Below, one piece after another: positions 53,130 to 62,127 of a stretch of 64,000 bases of DNA. Made by a program: the position numbers and the translations under genes. Location: positions 1 to 64,000 of the forward strand of contig NZ_FOMR01000009.1 in NCBI RefSeq assembly GCF_900112705.1, read 5' to 3'. Position 1 is the stretch's first letter; every line of letters starts with the position of its first letter. The DNA is from Lentibacillus persicus (GTDB lineage: Bacteria; Bacillota; Bacilli; Bacillales; Amphibacillaceae). The notes beneath the pieces were generated by a model. It was not told the origin of the DNA. It did not search any database and saw nothing but the letters and a program-made list of their open reading frames with translations.

Positions 53130-54350
53130 ATGGCCAAAAAAGTTTGTATAATTGTTGCTCACCATCCGTTTACTGATGCAAGAATTTTTAAGAAAGAGGC
53201 AAAAAGCTTACAGAAAAAAGGCTATCATATCACCATGATTGTCCCGAGACAAAGCGGAAGATTGTTTGACATTGATGGCACCCCGTTTCGAAAACAATTC
53301 CTAAATAAAGTTTTTACCTATGAAGGCATTAAAGTAGTTACGTACCATTCCGAGAGCACTCAGAAGGCATTAAGTACTGTATTAAGCAATGAAAGTGTCT
53401 GGGAAAGACATGGGTTTAATAACACCCTCACACAGCTTGCCATTCAGGAAGACGCTGATATATACCATGCACACGAGTATCTCTCGCTGTTTGCCGGAGT
53501 TGGCATTAAGCGGCAGATGAAGAAAAAGAAAGGGAAAGATGTCAAATTAATATACGACAGTCATGAGTTGACGCCAGACCCTTTAGATCCACGATATACT
53601 AAGGAACGAAGAGATCTTTTGAAACAAAGGCTTCTGACAATGCTTGATGAAGTTGATCATGTTATAACGGTCTCCGATTCAATTAAATCATGGTATTTAT
53701 CTCATAAACCGGATTTGCCCGTTGACGTTATCTATAATTCGCCCCCGCTAGCTCAGCATCATAAGCCGAAAACGTATAACTCGAATGGGCTAACAGTGGG
53801 CTATGAAGGTAATATTGTCGCAAGCCAAGGCAAGATGGAGAAGATCCTCTGCATCTCTGAATTATGTTCAAAAGAGTTAGAGTTTGAATTCAAAATTATT
53901 GGAGGAAGCCGGTATGGCGATTCCAAGATACCAACGCATCTGCCGCATCAGATCATGTTAACTGGATGGATCGACTACCATGCCCTTCCAAAGACAATGG
54001 ATAATGTTGATATAGGGATGGTCGATTTAGAAAGCGTCAAACACTCGCTTAACCAAGATTATGCATTGCCGAATAAATTTTTCAGTTATCTGAACAACGG
54101 TGTACCGGTGGTGGTTAATAAATGTAAAGAAATGGAGGAATTTATCAATAGACACCATTGCGGCTTTGTAATCGACAAAACAAATGCTACCTCGCAAGAT
54201 TTTGCTAATGCCTTTCTTTCGCTTCATCAGGATATGAACAAATTACAGCGAATGAGCCAAAATGCCCGCCATGCAATGGAAAGGTTCTATTCCTGGGAAC
54301 ACATGGAGAATCGGCTTTTCGCTGTCTACCAATCACTTTTCGCAACATAA
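53130..54350 (+). CDS. GT4-type glycosyltransferase, paralogue 1
   Basis: 406 aa GT-B fold. N-terminal acceptor domain (VCIIVAHHPFTDARIFKKEAKSL), ADIYHAHEYLSLFAG near residue 109, YDSHELTPDP near 141, donor-side VDVIYNSPPLA near 203 and YALPNKFFSYLNNGVPVVVN near 311. It is clearly paralogous to the protein at 58429-59646 over its full length. The cytosolic donor sugar is unknown. Confidence 0.82.
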   Translation: MAKKVCIIVAHHPFTDARIFKKEAKSLQKKGYHITMIVPRQSGRLFDIDGTPFRKQFLNKVFTYEGIKVVTYHSESTQKALSTVLSNESVWERHGFNNTLTQLAIQEDADIYHAHEYLSLFAGVGIKRQMKKKKGKDVKLIYDSHELTPDPLDPRYTKERRDLLKQRLLTMLDEVDHVITVSDSIKSWYLSHKPDLPVDVIYNSPPLAQHHKPKTYNSNGLTVGYEGNIVASQGKMEKILCISELCSKELEFEFKIIGGSRYGDSKIPTHLPHQIMLTGWIDYHALPKTMDNVDIGMVDLESVKHSLNQDYALPNKFFSYLNNGVPVVVNKCKEMEEFINRHHCGFVIDKTNATSQDFANAFLSLHQDMNKLQRMSQNARHAMERFYSWEHMENRLFAVYQSLFAT

Positions 54351-54411
54351 ACATTTAATCCATGTAATCAATTTGCTTTTTTTTACAATACAGGAAGGAA
54401 GGTGCAGCGTT

Positions 54412-55434
54412 TTGAAATCTGAACCGATTCGTAATATTAACGTAACCCTGCATGATGAGTTTGAGTTAGAAGGGAAAAAAATAGGTAATGAGCTATTTAT
54501 ACCAGTTTCGTTAATCGAAAAAGGATTAAATCTAGAAAAACAATGGAACGAAAAAACACAGACATTAAAGTTAAAGCAGACACATGCGAACGTATTCGAT
54601 ATCAGTCATTACGACAGCACGGGAAATTACTTGCACTATGACAAAAATAAGGTAGAAAACTGGAATGTAACATTCACTCGCGAAGGAATTCCCAAAACCA
54701 AATATTCGCACGGTGCTTACTTTAACCCCTCCACTATCGCTCAATATGGATTGCAGCATTACAGTCTATATTTAAAAACGAATGACACATCGAATAAGTA
54801 TAAATTCCTGAAAGCAGCTGATTGGTTTGTAAATCACCAGGATTCCCATGGCGGCTGGGCCTATCAATTCAACCATGATTTCTTTCCAGGCAGACTGAAT
54901 AAACTGAAGGCATCATGGTATTCAGCAATTGGTTTGGGTATGGCTATGTCGGTTTTATCGAGGGCATCCTTTCTGACGAAAAATAGCAAATACAGTTCAT
55001 GTGCTTTAAAAGCCAAGGTACTATTTAAAAACCCGTCTGCCGGGAATGGTGTGCTGACTAAATTTGAAAACAAGTATCTATTCTATGAAGAATGTCCGAC
55101 ATATCCGCCAAGTTATATTTTAAATGGGTTCATGTTTTCATTAATCGGATTATATGACTTATTTAAAGCAACACACATTAACGAGGTAAAATGGCTGTAT
55201 GACAGAGGGATTGCCACTTTGAAAAGAATGCTTCCGCTCTACGATTTAGGACACCGGACAGCATATGATCTGACACATTATACAACTGATGGCGGCTACC
55301 CGAATGTTGCCACCTGGGGGTATCATATTGGGCATATTCATTTGCTGGCTACTCTAAATTCGATTGAAAAAGACCTGAAAATGAACGAAGCCCTCCAAAG
55401 GTGGAAAGGGTATTTAAAAGGAAAAACAATTTGA
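54412..55434 (+). CDS. D-glucuronyl C5-epimerase-family protein
   Basis: 340 aa. Residues 1-55 form a small beta module resembling copper-amine-oxidase N-like stalk domains. Residues 130-335 match the C5-epim_C domain of heparan-type epimerases: KASWYSAIGLGMAMSVLSRA (166-185), YEECPTYPPSYILNGF (225-240), MLPLYDLG (273-280), YDLTHY (285-290) and HIGHIHLL (305-312). That family inverts C5 of uronic acids in a polymer (GlcA to IdoA). No signal peptide or membrane segment is visible, so it is presumably cytoplasmic. TTG start, AAGGAAGG upstream. Its substrate here is inferred to be a uronate polymer from this cluster. Confidence 0.82.
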   Translation: MKSEPIRNINVTLHDEFELEGKKIGNELFIPVSLIEKGLNLEKQWNEKTQTLKLKQTHANVFDISHYDSTGNYLHYDKNKVENWNVTFTREGIPKTKYSHGAYFNPSTIAQYGLQHYSLYLKTNDTSNKYKFLKAADWFVNHQDSHGGWAYQFNHDFFPGRLNKLKASWYSAIGLGMAMSVLSRASFLTKNSKYSSCALKAKVLFKNPSAGNGVLTKFENKYLFYEECPTYPPSYILNGFMFSLIGLYDLFKATHINEVKWLYDRGIATLKRMLPLYDLGHRTAYDLTHYTTDGGYPNVATWGYHIGHIHLLATLNSIEKDLKMNEALQRWKGYLKGKTI

Positions 55435-55444
55435 ATAAGAACAG

Positions 55445-55485
55445 AAAAAAGCTAAGTCGTTCTTCACCTCCGACTCAGCTTTTTT
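55445..55485. terminator. Bidirectional terminator, C5-epimerase and 2-epimerase genes
   Basis: AAAAAAGCT-A-AGTCG pairs with CGACT-C-AGCTTTTTT; it overlaps the end of the minus-strand epimerase gene. Confidence 0.8.
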
Positions 55486-56560
55486 CATGCCAGTTCTTTG
55501 CCAAAGTCTTTGCAATTTGGTGTGCGGCGTGACCGTCCCCGAAAATTGGCGGCGATTCTTCGGGTCTATGAAGTTTCATAACTTTATCCGCTATTGCCTC
55601 TTGATTCGCCCCTGCCAGCCGGTTCCAGCCCGTTTCAACAGTTTCTGTCCATTCTGTTTCATCCCTCAGTGTGACACAAGGAACCTGAAGCATATACGCT
55701 TCCTTCTGCAGCCCTCCGGAATCAGTCAGAACAATATTCGCTTTAGAAACAGCGGTCAACATATCAAAATAGTTTAATGGGTCCACCACTTTAATATGAG
55801 AGCCCTCGACTAAATCATTTAATTGGAATGCGTTAATTTTGCTTTTCGTTCTGGGATGCAATGGCAGGACAGTCGTCTTCGCAAATTGGTGGAATGCTTC
55901 AAGAATGGATTTGAGGCGCCTTGGGTCATCTGTGTTTTCCGCCCGATGAATCGTGGCCAGGTAATAATTATTTTCGGATAACGATAAATCTTGCAGAATG
56001 GTGGATTGCTGCACAGCATATGATTTAAAGTGGCGAATGGCATCATACATAATATCACCGGTAACATATACAGATTGATTAATCCCTTCCCGTTTCAGGT
56101 TTTCAGCTGCCACCTGAGAAGGACAGAACAGCCAGTCAGAGAGATGATCTGTCACCACCCGATTAATCTCTTCAGGCATTTTCCGGTTAAAACTGCGCAA
56201 TCCGGACTCTATATGGGCAATCGGGATATGCAACTTTGATGCTGCCAGACTTCCAGCAAGTGTGGAATTCGTATCGCCATATACAACGACAATGTCAGGG
56301 TTAATGGAAGTCATAACGTGTTCCAGTTCTGATAGCATTTTTCCTGTTTGCTCCCCATGCGCCCCGGACCCAATACCCAAATAATAGTCCGGTTCAGGAA
56401 TGTTCAACTGTTTAAAAAAGATATCGGACATACTGGTATCATAATGCTGCCCCGTATGAACAATGATTTCCTTCACTTCAGTACATGACTTCAAAATTTT
56501 TGACAGCATGCACGCCTTGATAAATTGTGGTCTGGCTCCAACAACCGTTAATGTTTTCAT
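55475..56560 (-). CDS. Non-hydrolysing UDP-sugar 2-epimerase, WbpI-like
   Basis: 361 aa, WecB fold. The N-terminal motif is VVGARPQFIKA rather than the GTRPEAIKM of UDP-GlcNAc 2-epimerases; the GARPQFIKA form is typical of WbpI-type enzymes acting on UDP-2,3-diacetamido-glucuronate. Also present are VYGDTNSTLAGSLAASKL near residue 90, AHIESGLRSFNRKMPEEINR near 112 and TDSGGLQKEAYMLQVP near 284. It overlaps the upstream gene by 4 nt and ends a three-gene minus-strand operon. Confidence 0.85.
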   Translation of the reverse strand: MKTLTVVGARPQFIKACMLSKILKSCTEVKEIIVHTGQHYDTSMSDIFFKQLNIPEPDYYLGIGSGAHGEQTGKMLSELEHVMTSINPDIVVVYGDTNSTLAGSLAASKLHIPIAHIESGLRSFNRKMPEEINRVVTDHLSDWLFCPSQVAAENLKREGINQSVYVTGDIMYDAIRHFKSYAVQQSTILQDLSLSENNYYLATIHRAENTDDPRRLKSILEAFHQFAKTTVLPLHPRTKSKINAFQLNDLVEGSHIKVVDPLNYFDMLTAVSKANIVLTDSGGLQKEAYMLQVPCVTLRDETEWTETVETGWNRLAGANQEAIADKVMKLHRPEESPPIFGDGHAAHQIAKTLAKNWHEKS

Positions 56561-57543
56561 AAGTCCTTCTCTTCTTTCGCAGCTCTTACCCAATTGACCG
56601 TATTGCTGACCCCGTCTTTAAAAGGGGTTTTATTATATTGGCCGATCATCTTGTATAATTTATTGACTGATGCCCTATGGCTTTGAACATCTGCTGTCCG
56701 CTGGGGCTTTCTTAAAGTTTTCCCCTGATAGTTCATAACGCTTTCAATTGTTTCCACAACATACTTAATTGATAATTTTTGGTCGGTGGAGATATTAACG
56801 GAGTCACCGCGAGACATAAATGGGAAGACTTTTATTGCCATATCAGCGGTATCTTCAACGTAAACATAATCTCTTGTCTGCTTGCCGTCTCCATGAATCT
56901 CAGGGTAATAATTTTCCAGGATTTTTTTAATAGTAATTGGGATAACACCAGCCATAGGTCCTGCAAAATTCTGCCGCGGACCATAATTATTGAATGGCCT
57001 GACAATAAAGGCGTCCAGGCCAAACATTTTCACATAGGTCCGAAGCATTAAATCCGCCGCAGCTTTTCCGGCTGCATAAGGTGTTTCAGGGTCAAGGGGG
57101 TGCTCTTCATCCATGGGCTCGTACTGAGAGGAACCATATGCCTCCGATGAGGAGAAATGGCATAATGTCTGAAATTTTTTCTGCCGCTGAAACTCCAGCA
57201 AATTTTTTACGACTTGCACATTTGTCAAAAACGTATTGGAAGGATTGATAAATGAATAGTTCAATGGCTTTGTAGCACAGTTGAAAACGATATCAATCGC
57301 GTGCCTTTCGATAATATAACCCAGCGCTTCCTGATTCTCAGCATCATCTACATAAAACGTTGCCCCATTGTTTAAAGCCTTCTTAATATTGGCCTTTTTC
57401 CCTATAAAAAGGCTATCTACAATGACAACCTGATTAGCCCCTTCATCTGCCAACCGATCTGCCAAATGACTTCCGATAAAGCCGGCTCCGCCTACAACCA
57501 ATACATTGCTATTTACAATTGACTGTCGTCCCAATTCTTTCAT
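56557..57543 (-). CDS. NAD-dependent epimerase/dehydratase (extended SDR)
   Basis: 328 aa. Rossmann VVGGAGFIGSHLADRL near residue 17, HFSSSEAYG and catalytic TPYAAGKAAADLM (YxxxK) near 155, NNYGPRQN near 184 and HGDGKQTRDYVYVEDTA near 215. This is the GalE/UXS group; the sugar is not determined (4-epimerase, decarboxylase or dehydratase). The drawn ATG lies directly on GAAAGGA; a TTG at 57534 has better spacing, so the N-terminus is uncertain. Confidence 0.78.
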   Translation of the reverse strand: MKELGRQSIVNSNVLVVGGAGFIGSHLADRLADEGANQVVIVDSLFIGKKANIKKALNNGATFYVDDAENQEALGYIIERHAIDIVFNCATKPLNYSFINPSNTFLTNVQVVKNLLEFQRQKKFQTLCHFSSSEAYGSSQYEPMDEEHPLDPETPYAAGKAAADLMLRTYVKMFGLDAFIVRPFNNYGPRQNFAGPMAGVIPITIKKILENYYPEIHGDGKQTRDYVYVEDTADMAIKVFPFMSRGDSVNISTDQKLSIKYVVETIESVMNYQGKTLRKPQRTADVQSHRASVNKLYKMIGQYNKTPFKDGVSNTVNWVRAAKEEKDL

Positions 57544-57556
57544 TCCTTTCAATTCG

Positions 57557-58315
57557 TTAAAAATTCAACCGTGACTGTCCGCCATCAACCGAAATCGTCG
57601 TCCCCACTATCCAGGACGCTTTATCAGACGCTAAAAACACAGCCGTATCACCGATCTCTTCAGGTTTTCCCAGCCGTCCTGCCGGAATTTTATCCCTGGC
57701 ATATTTTTTTAAATAAGCCGGGTCATGTTCAAGCCTCCGTTCCCATTCCTTATTGGGATGATAAACTGCACCGGGGGCGATGCCGACGACCCGAACATTA
57801 TCTTTAATGACCTCTGAACTGAATGCTTTGGTAAAACTGATTAATGCAGCCTTGGAAGCATTATAGGAAGGCGAGCCACCGGATTCTTTCCCGTATATGG
57901 ACGAAATATTGATGATGACTCCCTCTTCATTTTCTATCATGCTCTGGACCGCTAACTGACTTAAATGGATTGCCGATATGAAGTTTAATGCCATTGCGTC
58001 TTCAAACACATTTGGCGGCGTATTTAGAACTTGGTTGCCATGATTGGCCGCAGCATTGTTAACAAGTATGTCAATGGTATTAAAATCATCGATAAATTCA
58101 AAAACCAACTGTTCTCTATGTTCGGGTTTTAACAGATCTTTTTGATAAATTTTTTGAATACCCATTTCTTTTTTTGTCTGCAAAAGCTCGGTGTAAGACC
58201 TCGATGCAATGCCAACCTGTGCGCCTTCAGCAAGAAATGCCTGGGCAATTGCTTTCCCAATCCCCCTTGCTCCTCCGGTTACCAGCACTTTCTTCCCTTT
58301 TAGATTCAACTCCAT
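57557..58315 (-). CDS. Classical SDR oxidoreductase (FabG-like)
   Basis: 252 aa. TGGARGIGKAIA (residues 14-25), NNAAANHG near 90, ISSIYGKESGGSPSYNASKAAL (Ser/Tyr/Lys triad) and the C-terminal IVGTTISVDGGQSRLNF. In this cluster it may make or modify a nucleotide sugar, but classical SDRs have broad substrates. First gene of the minus-strand operon 58315-55475; GGGGAGGGGAG precedes it. Confidence 0.75.
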   Translation of the reverse strand: MELNLKGKKVLVTGGARGIGKAIAQAFLAEGAQVGIASRSYTELLQTKKEMGIQKIYQKDLLKPEHREQLVFEFIDDFNTIDILVNNAAANHGNQVLNTPPNVFEDAMALNFISAIHLSQLAVQSMIENEEGVIINISSIYGKESGGSPSYNASKAALISFTKAFSSEVIKDNVRVVGIAPGAVYHPNKEWERRLEHDPAYLKKYARDKIPAGRLGKPEEIGDTAVFLASDKASWIVGTTISVDGGQSRLNF

Positions 58316-58428
58316 CTTCTCCCCTCCCCGTAATCAGTGCTTTACCTTACTTTCCTAATTGTATGAATAAATCTTGAAAATTGTTAATACGTTAGCAGTA
58401 GTGCTTTAGCCAACTTCAGGAGGGAATC

Positions 58429-59646
58429 ATGGTGAAAAGAGTCTGTTTCTTAGTATCTGAACACTCATTTTTGGATGCGAGGATTTTCAAAAAACAAGCA
58501 AAAAGCCTGCTGAAACAAGGTTATACGGTAACAATGATTGTACCCAGAAGAAAAGGATACCTGTTTGCTGTAGATGGAAGTGTTTTAAAGGAGACATTTT
58601 TAAGTCAGACGTTTAGCCATGAAGGCATCAATGTTGTGACATATGAACAGTTGGAACTGGAGAAACACATAAAAGCACTGTACCATCACCTTCGTTCCGG
58701 GGGTCATTCCCGTTTCAATCATCCCCTGACAAAGATTGGCATTGATCAAAAAGCTGATATTTATCATGCTCACGAGTTTATGTCATTATATGCTGGAATT
58801 GGAATAAAACGGGCTTTAACGGCAAACGGAAGGCAATGCAAATTGATTTATGACAGCCACGAATTAGAGCCCGATCCTTTGGTTAATGAATCCCGCAATA
58901 CGCATAATATTAAAATGAAAATGCTGAAACTTATGCTAAGCGAACTGGATCATGTGATAACCGTATCGGAATCCATTAAGACATGGCACCGCACCATACA
59001 TCCTCATGTGCCCATCGACGTAATTTATAATTCTCCCCCTTTAGCAGCTGAATATAACCCCTCCAAGGCTGCCACCCGAGAAATTGTCCTTGGATATGAA
59101 GGGACTCTGAATCGCAAAAGGGGCAATTTCCGGAAACTCATTCACATTTTGAAGAAGTGTCAGCAGCATTTTCCATTGAAAGTCAAAATCATTGGAGGAG
59201 GCAAGCATTTCGAAAGAGATTACCTTCAGCAACTGGTCCCACACGTCAAAGAGAAAATTGCGTATACTGGCTGGGTAAACTATGAAGCAATTCCTGAAGC
59301 CATGAAAGAAGTTGATATCGGATGGATCGACTTAGATGCTGCCAATTCCTTGAATAACCGCTTTGCGATGCCAAACAAGTTCTTCAGTTATTTGAATAAC
59401 GGTGTGCCGGTTATCGTCAATCAATGCACTGATATGGAAAATTTTATTAAAGCATATAATTGCGGCTACACTGTTAAAAAACAGCAAGCTACCGCCGGGG
59501 ATTATGTGCGAACGCTGATCCATGCGGCATCAGACAGAAACAAAATTCGGGAGATGGGTTCGTCTGCACGCAACATCATGGAGACCATGTACAGCTGGGA
59601 ACACATGGAGAAGCGATTGTTCACTGTTTATCGCCAATTATCATAA
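58429..59646 (+). CDS. GT4-type glycosyltransferase, paralogue 2
   Basis: 405 aa. It shares motifs in the same order and spacing with the 53130-54350 protein: DARIFKKQAKSLLKQGYTVTMIVPRR, ADIYHAHEFMSLYAGIGIKR, YDSHELEPDP, DVIYNSPPLAAEY, FAMPNKFFSYLNNGVPVIVNQC, YSWEHMEKRLF. The two genes probably arose by duplication within the cluster and may add similar or alternating residues. AGGAGGG precedes the start. Confidence 0.82.
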   Translation: MVKRVCFLVSEHSFLDARIFKKQAKSLLKQGYTVTMIVPRRKGYLFAVDGSVLKETFLSQTFSHEGINVVTYEQLELEKHIKALYHHLRSGGHSRFNHPLTKIGIDQKADIYHAHEFMSLYAGIGIKRALTANGRQCKLIYDSHELEPDPLVNESRNTHNIKMKMLKLMLSELDHVITVSESIKTWHRTIHPHVPIDVIYNSPPLAAEYNPSKAATREIVLGYEGTLNRKRGNFRKLIHILKKCQQHFPLKVKIIGGGKHFERDYLQQLVPHVKEKIAYTGWVNYEAIPEAMKEVDIGWIDLDAANSLNNRFAMPNKFFSYLNNGVPVIVNQCTDMENFIKAYNCGYTVKKQQATAGDYVRTLIHAASDRNKIREMGSSARNIMETMYSWEHMEKRLFTVYRQLS

Positions 59647-59667
59647 GACTAGGAAAGGATGGTCAAG

Positions 59668-60672
59668 ATGCGGGTATTGCATTTGCCTTATGGCTCGCCT
59701 ATGATTGAATTGTCCAATGCACTGCGGTCAAAAGGCATTCAGTCGACATCATGCCATTTCAATAAACACCCGTTTGAATTCAAGCCTGATATTTGTCTGC
59801 AGCTGAATACGTTGTCGAATCAGGAACAAACAAAAAAACTGAAGCAATTTTTAAAAGAATCGATGCTTCATTATGACATTTTTCATTTTCATTTCGGTGA
59901 AACTTTTTTTGCTGACAAAAGCGACCTGAAAATGCTGGAACGTGCCGGAAAAAAGATGGTTGTTCATCATCACGGTTCGGAAATCAGACTTAAATCGATT
60001 GCCCAAACAAATAACCCTTACGTCCGGATAAAACCCGAATGGACTGAAGAAAAGATCAATCGAAATAACAGTATGCTGGCAAATTATATCGATCATGCGA
60101 TTGTTCAAGATTATGAATTGGAATCATATATTAAAACTGCCTATAAACATGTCCACGTTATTCCACACACCATTGATGCCAATCAGTATACACCACGTTA
60201 TCCATCCCCTAAAAATGCATCTCCCCTTATTGTACACGCTCCGTCATCGAGGCATATGAAAGGGACGGAATTTATTATTGATGCAGTGAACGAATTGAAG
60301 CGTTCAGGCTTATCATTCCAATTTCAATTAATTGAAGGCGTTTCGAATGAGGAAGCCAAAAATCTTATAGCCAAGGCAGATATCGTTATCGATCAATTGC
60401 TTATTGGTGCCAATGGTTATATCAGTTCAGAAGCCATGGCATACGGAAAGCCAGTCATATGTTATATAAGACACGACCTTGTAGCAAAGTACCCATCGGG
60501 ACTGCCTGTCGTCAATGCGAATCCTGATACCATAACCGCTGTTTTAAAAAACCTTCTGCAAAACCCACAAAAGTGGAAAGAGCTAGGTGTGAAAGGGAGA
60601 CAATATATTGCAAAAAATCACCACGCTCCAATAGTGGCGGACCACTATATTGACATTTATAAGACGTTATAA
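59668..60672 (+). CDS. GT4-type glycosyltransferase
   Basis: 334 aa GT-B protein: acceptor side MVVHHHGSEIR near residue 95, VIPHTIDANQY near 165, donor side HAPSSRHMKGTEFIIDAV near 186 and IVIDQLLIGANGYISSEAMAYGKPVICY near 240. It resembles family-4 enzymes but is not close to the paralogous pair. ATG at 59668 has AAAGGA at 8 nt. It lies 21 bp after the previous gene and ends at a terminator. Confidence 0.78.
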   Translation: MRVLHLPYGSPMIELSNALRSKGIQSTSCHFNKHPFEFKPDICLQLNTLSNQEQTKKLKQFLKESMLHYDIFHFHFGETFFADKSDLKMLERAGKKMVVHHHGSEIRLKSIAQTNNPYVRIKPEWTEEKINRNNSMLANYIDHAIVQDYELESYIKTAYKHVHVIPHTIDANQYTPRYPSPKNASPLIVHAPSSRHMKGTEFIIDAVNELKRSGLSFQFQLIEGVSNEEAKNLIAKADIVIDQLLIGANGYISSEAMAYGKPVICYIRHDLVAKYPSGLPVVNANPDTITAVLKNLLQNPQKWKELGVKGRQYIAKNHHAPIVADHYIDIYKTL

Positions 60673-60707
60673 GCAGTCCAGCGAACTAAGGATTGGACTG
60701 CTTTTTT
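60671..60707 (+). terminator. Terminator of the glycosyltransferase pair
   Basis: AAGCAGTCCA pairs with TGGACTGCTT, followed by TTTT. Confidence 0.88.
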
Positions 60708-60734
60708 CTGGAATCTCATTAGTCAGTCCAATCG

Positions 60735-60763
60735 TTGCTGTTTTCACTTCCATAAACTATACA
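60735..60763 (+). promoter_or_regulatory. Promoter region of the UDP-sugar dehydrogenase operon
   Basis: A sigma-A reading is TTGCTG (60735-60740), 17 bp, TATACA (60758-60763). The overlapping CATAAACTA at 60751-60759 also matches the sigma-K -10 form CATANNNTA. Sequence alone does not decide between them. Confidence 0.45.
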
Positions 60764-60780
60764 ATAAACATCTTAATCTT

Positions 60781-62127
60781 ATGACGACAGAAATGGGGTT
60801 TGACATCATCATGACAGATTATAGTGAATCACTGCCAAATGTAGCAGTCGTCGGTCTCGGCAAGATAGGATTAACATTAGCCGCTGTTTTTGCCAATCAT
60901 CGTTATAACGTTTTCGGTGCAGATATCAATCCCGATGTCGTAGCATCGGTAAACCAAGGTACATCTCATATTCAAAATGAGCCGGGCTTGGATGAGTTGG
61001 TATGGACTGCCCATCATAATAATACATTGTCAGCTACAACAGCCACCGCGGAAGCCGTCAGTCAAGCAGATACAATCATTGTAATTGTACCTGTATTAAC
61101 AGATGAACAGAACCAGATTGATTATCGAATGATTGACCGTGCTGTTGAAGATATCGCGATGGGCATTAAAGAAGATGCGTTGGTTATTTTTGAAACAACA
61201 CTCCCGCCAGGGGACACCGAAAATCGCTTCGGAAAAATGATAAAAGAAATTTCAGGTCTGCGTCCGGGTCAAGACTTTAATCTTGCCTACAGTCCTGAAC
61301 GGGTCTATTCCAATCAAATTGTTCACGATTTACAGCATTACCCGAAAATCGTCGGCGGCATAAATGAAAAAAGTCTTGAACGTGCTGCAAACTTCTATAA
61401 AAAAGCACTTGGCTGCGAATTAATCGAAGTGAGTTCGCTGGGAACAGCTGAATTTGCAAAAGTAGCCGAGTGTGTTTATCGCGATGTCAACATTGCGCTG
61501 GCCAACGAATTGTCCATGTTTGCAGAGGAAAAAGATATCAATATGGCTGAAGTGATAAGTGCCAGCAACAGCCAGCCATATTCCAATATCCACTCGCCCG
61601 GCATTGGAGTCGGTGGGCATTGCATTCCAATCTATCCGTATTTTTTCATCAATAAAGGATTAAGCGAAGGACTCACCCCTTTATCGCGAAAAATCAATGA
61701 CAGCATGCCTGATTACGCTATCACCAAAATTGAAGAACGGATTGGGTCGTTAAGCGGTAAAAATATTCTCATTTTAGGTTTATCATATCGCGGAAATGTC
61801 AAGGAACCAACCAAATCAACTGCATTAAGGCTGATTGATCAGCTTCAGAAAAAGGGAGCAAATACATTTGTCAATGATCCGTCATTTTCTGACCGTGAAA
61901 TCAGCCAGTATGGCGTCACTCCACTAGCGTTAAATAATCAGTACTGTTCCGAAATAGATGGTGTTATTCTGCAGGCTTTTCACGACGCATACAACGCTAT
62001 TGACTTCAGCCATTTCACCAAGTGTCAGCTCATTTTGGACGGAAGGAATAAACTAAATCAAAAGGAAATCAATCGCCTTGGCATTACTTATGAAGGAATC
62101 GGTAATGAAGGAGGCTTGACATTTTGA
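60781..62127 (+). CDS. Nucleotide-sugar 6-dehydrogenase (WbpA/WecC-like)
   Basis: 448 aa. NAD-binding VAVVGLGKIGLTLAAVFA near residue 22, AYSPERV near 175, the catalytic Lys region AEFAKVAECVYRDVNIALANE near 230, catalytic Cys in GIGVGGHCIPIYPYFF near 277 and C-terminal ILGLSYRGNVKEPTKST near 331. Family members oxidise UDP-GlcNAc or UDP-ManNAc to the uronate; the cluster context favours UDP-GlcNAc as substrate. The start is uncertain: ATGs at 60781, 60793 and 60811 are in frame or near, and none has a strong ribosome site. Confidence 0.82.
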   Translation: MTTEMGFDIIMTDYSESLPNVAVVGLGKIGLTLAAVFANHRYNVFGADINPDVVASVNQGTSHIQNEPGLDELVWTAHHNNTLSATTATAEAVSQADTIIVIVPVLTDEQNQIDYRMIDRAVEDIAMGIKEDALVIFETTLPPGDTENRFGKMIKEISGLRPGQDFNLAYSPERVYSNQIVHDLQHYPKIVGGINEKSLERAANFYKKALGCELIEVSSLGTAEFAKVAECVYRDVNIALANELSMFAEEKDINMAEVISASNSQPYSNIHSPGIGVGGHCIPIYPYFFINKGLSEGLTPLSRKINDSMPDYAITKIEERIGSLSGKNILILGLSYRGNVKEPTKSTALRLIDQLQKKGANTFVNDPSFSDREISQYGVTPLALNNQYCSEIDGVILQAFHDAYNAIDFSHFTKCQLILDGRNKLNQKEINRLGITYEGIGNEGGLTF

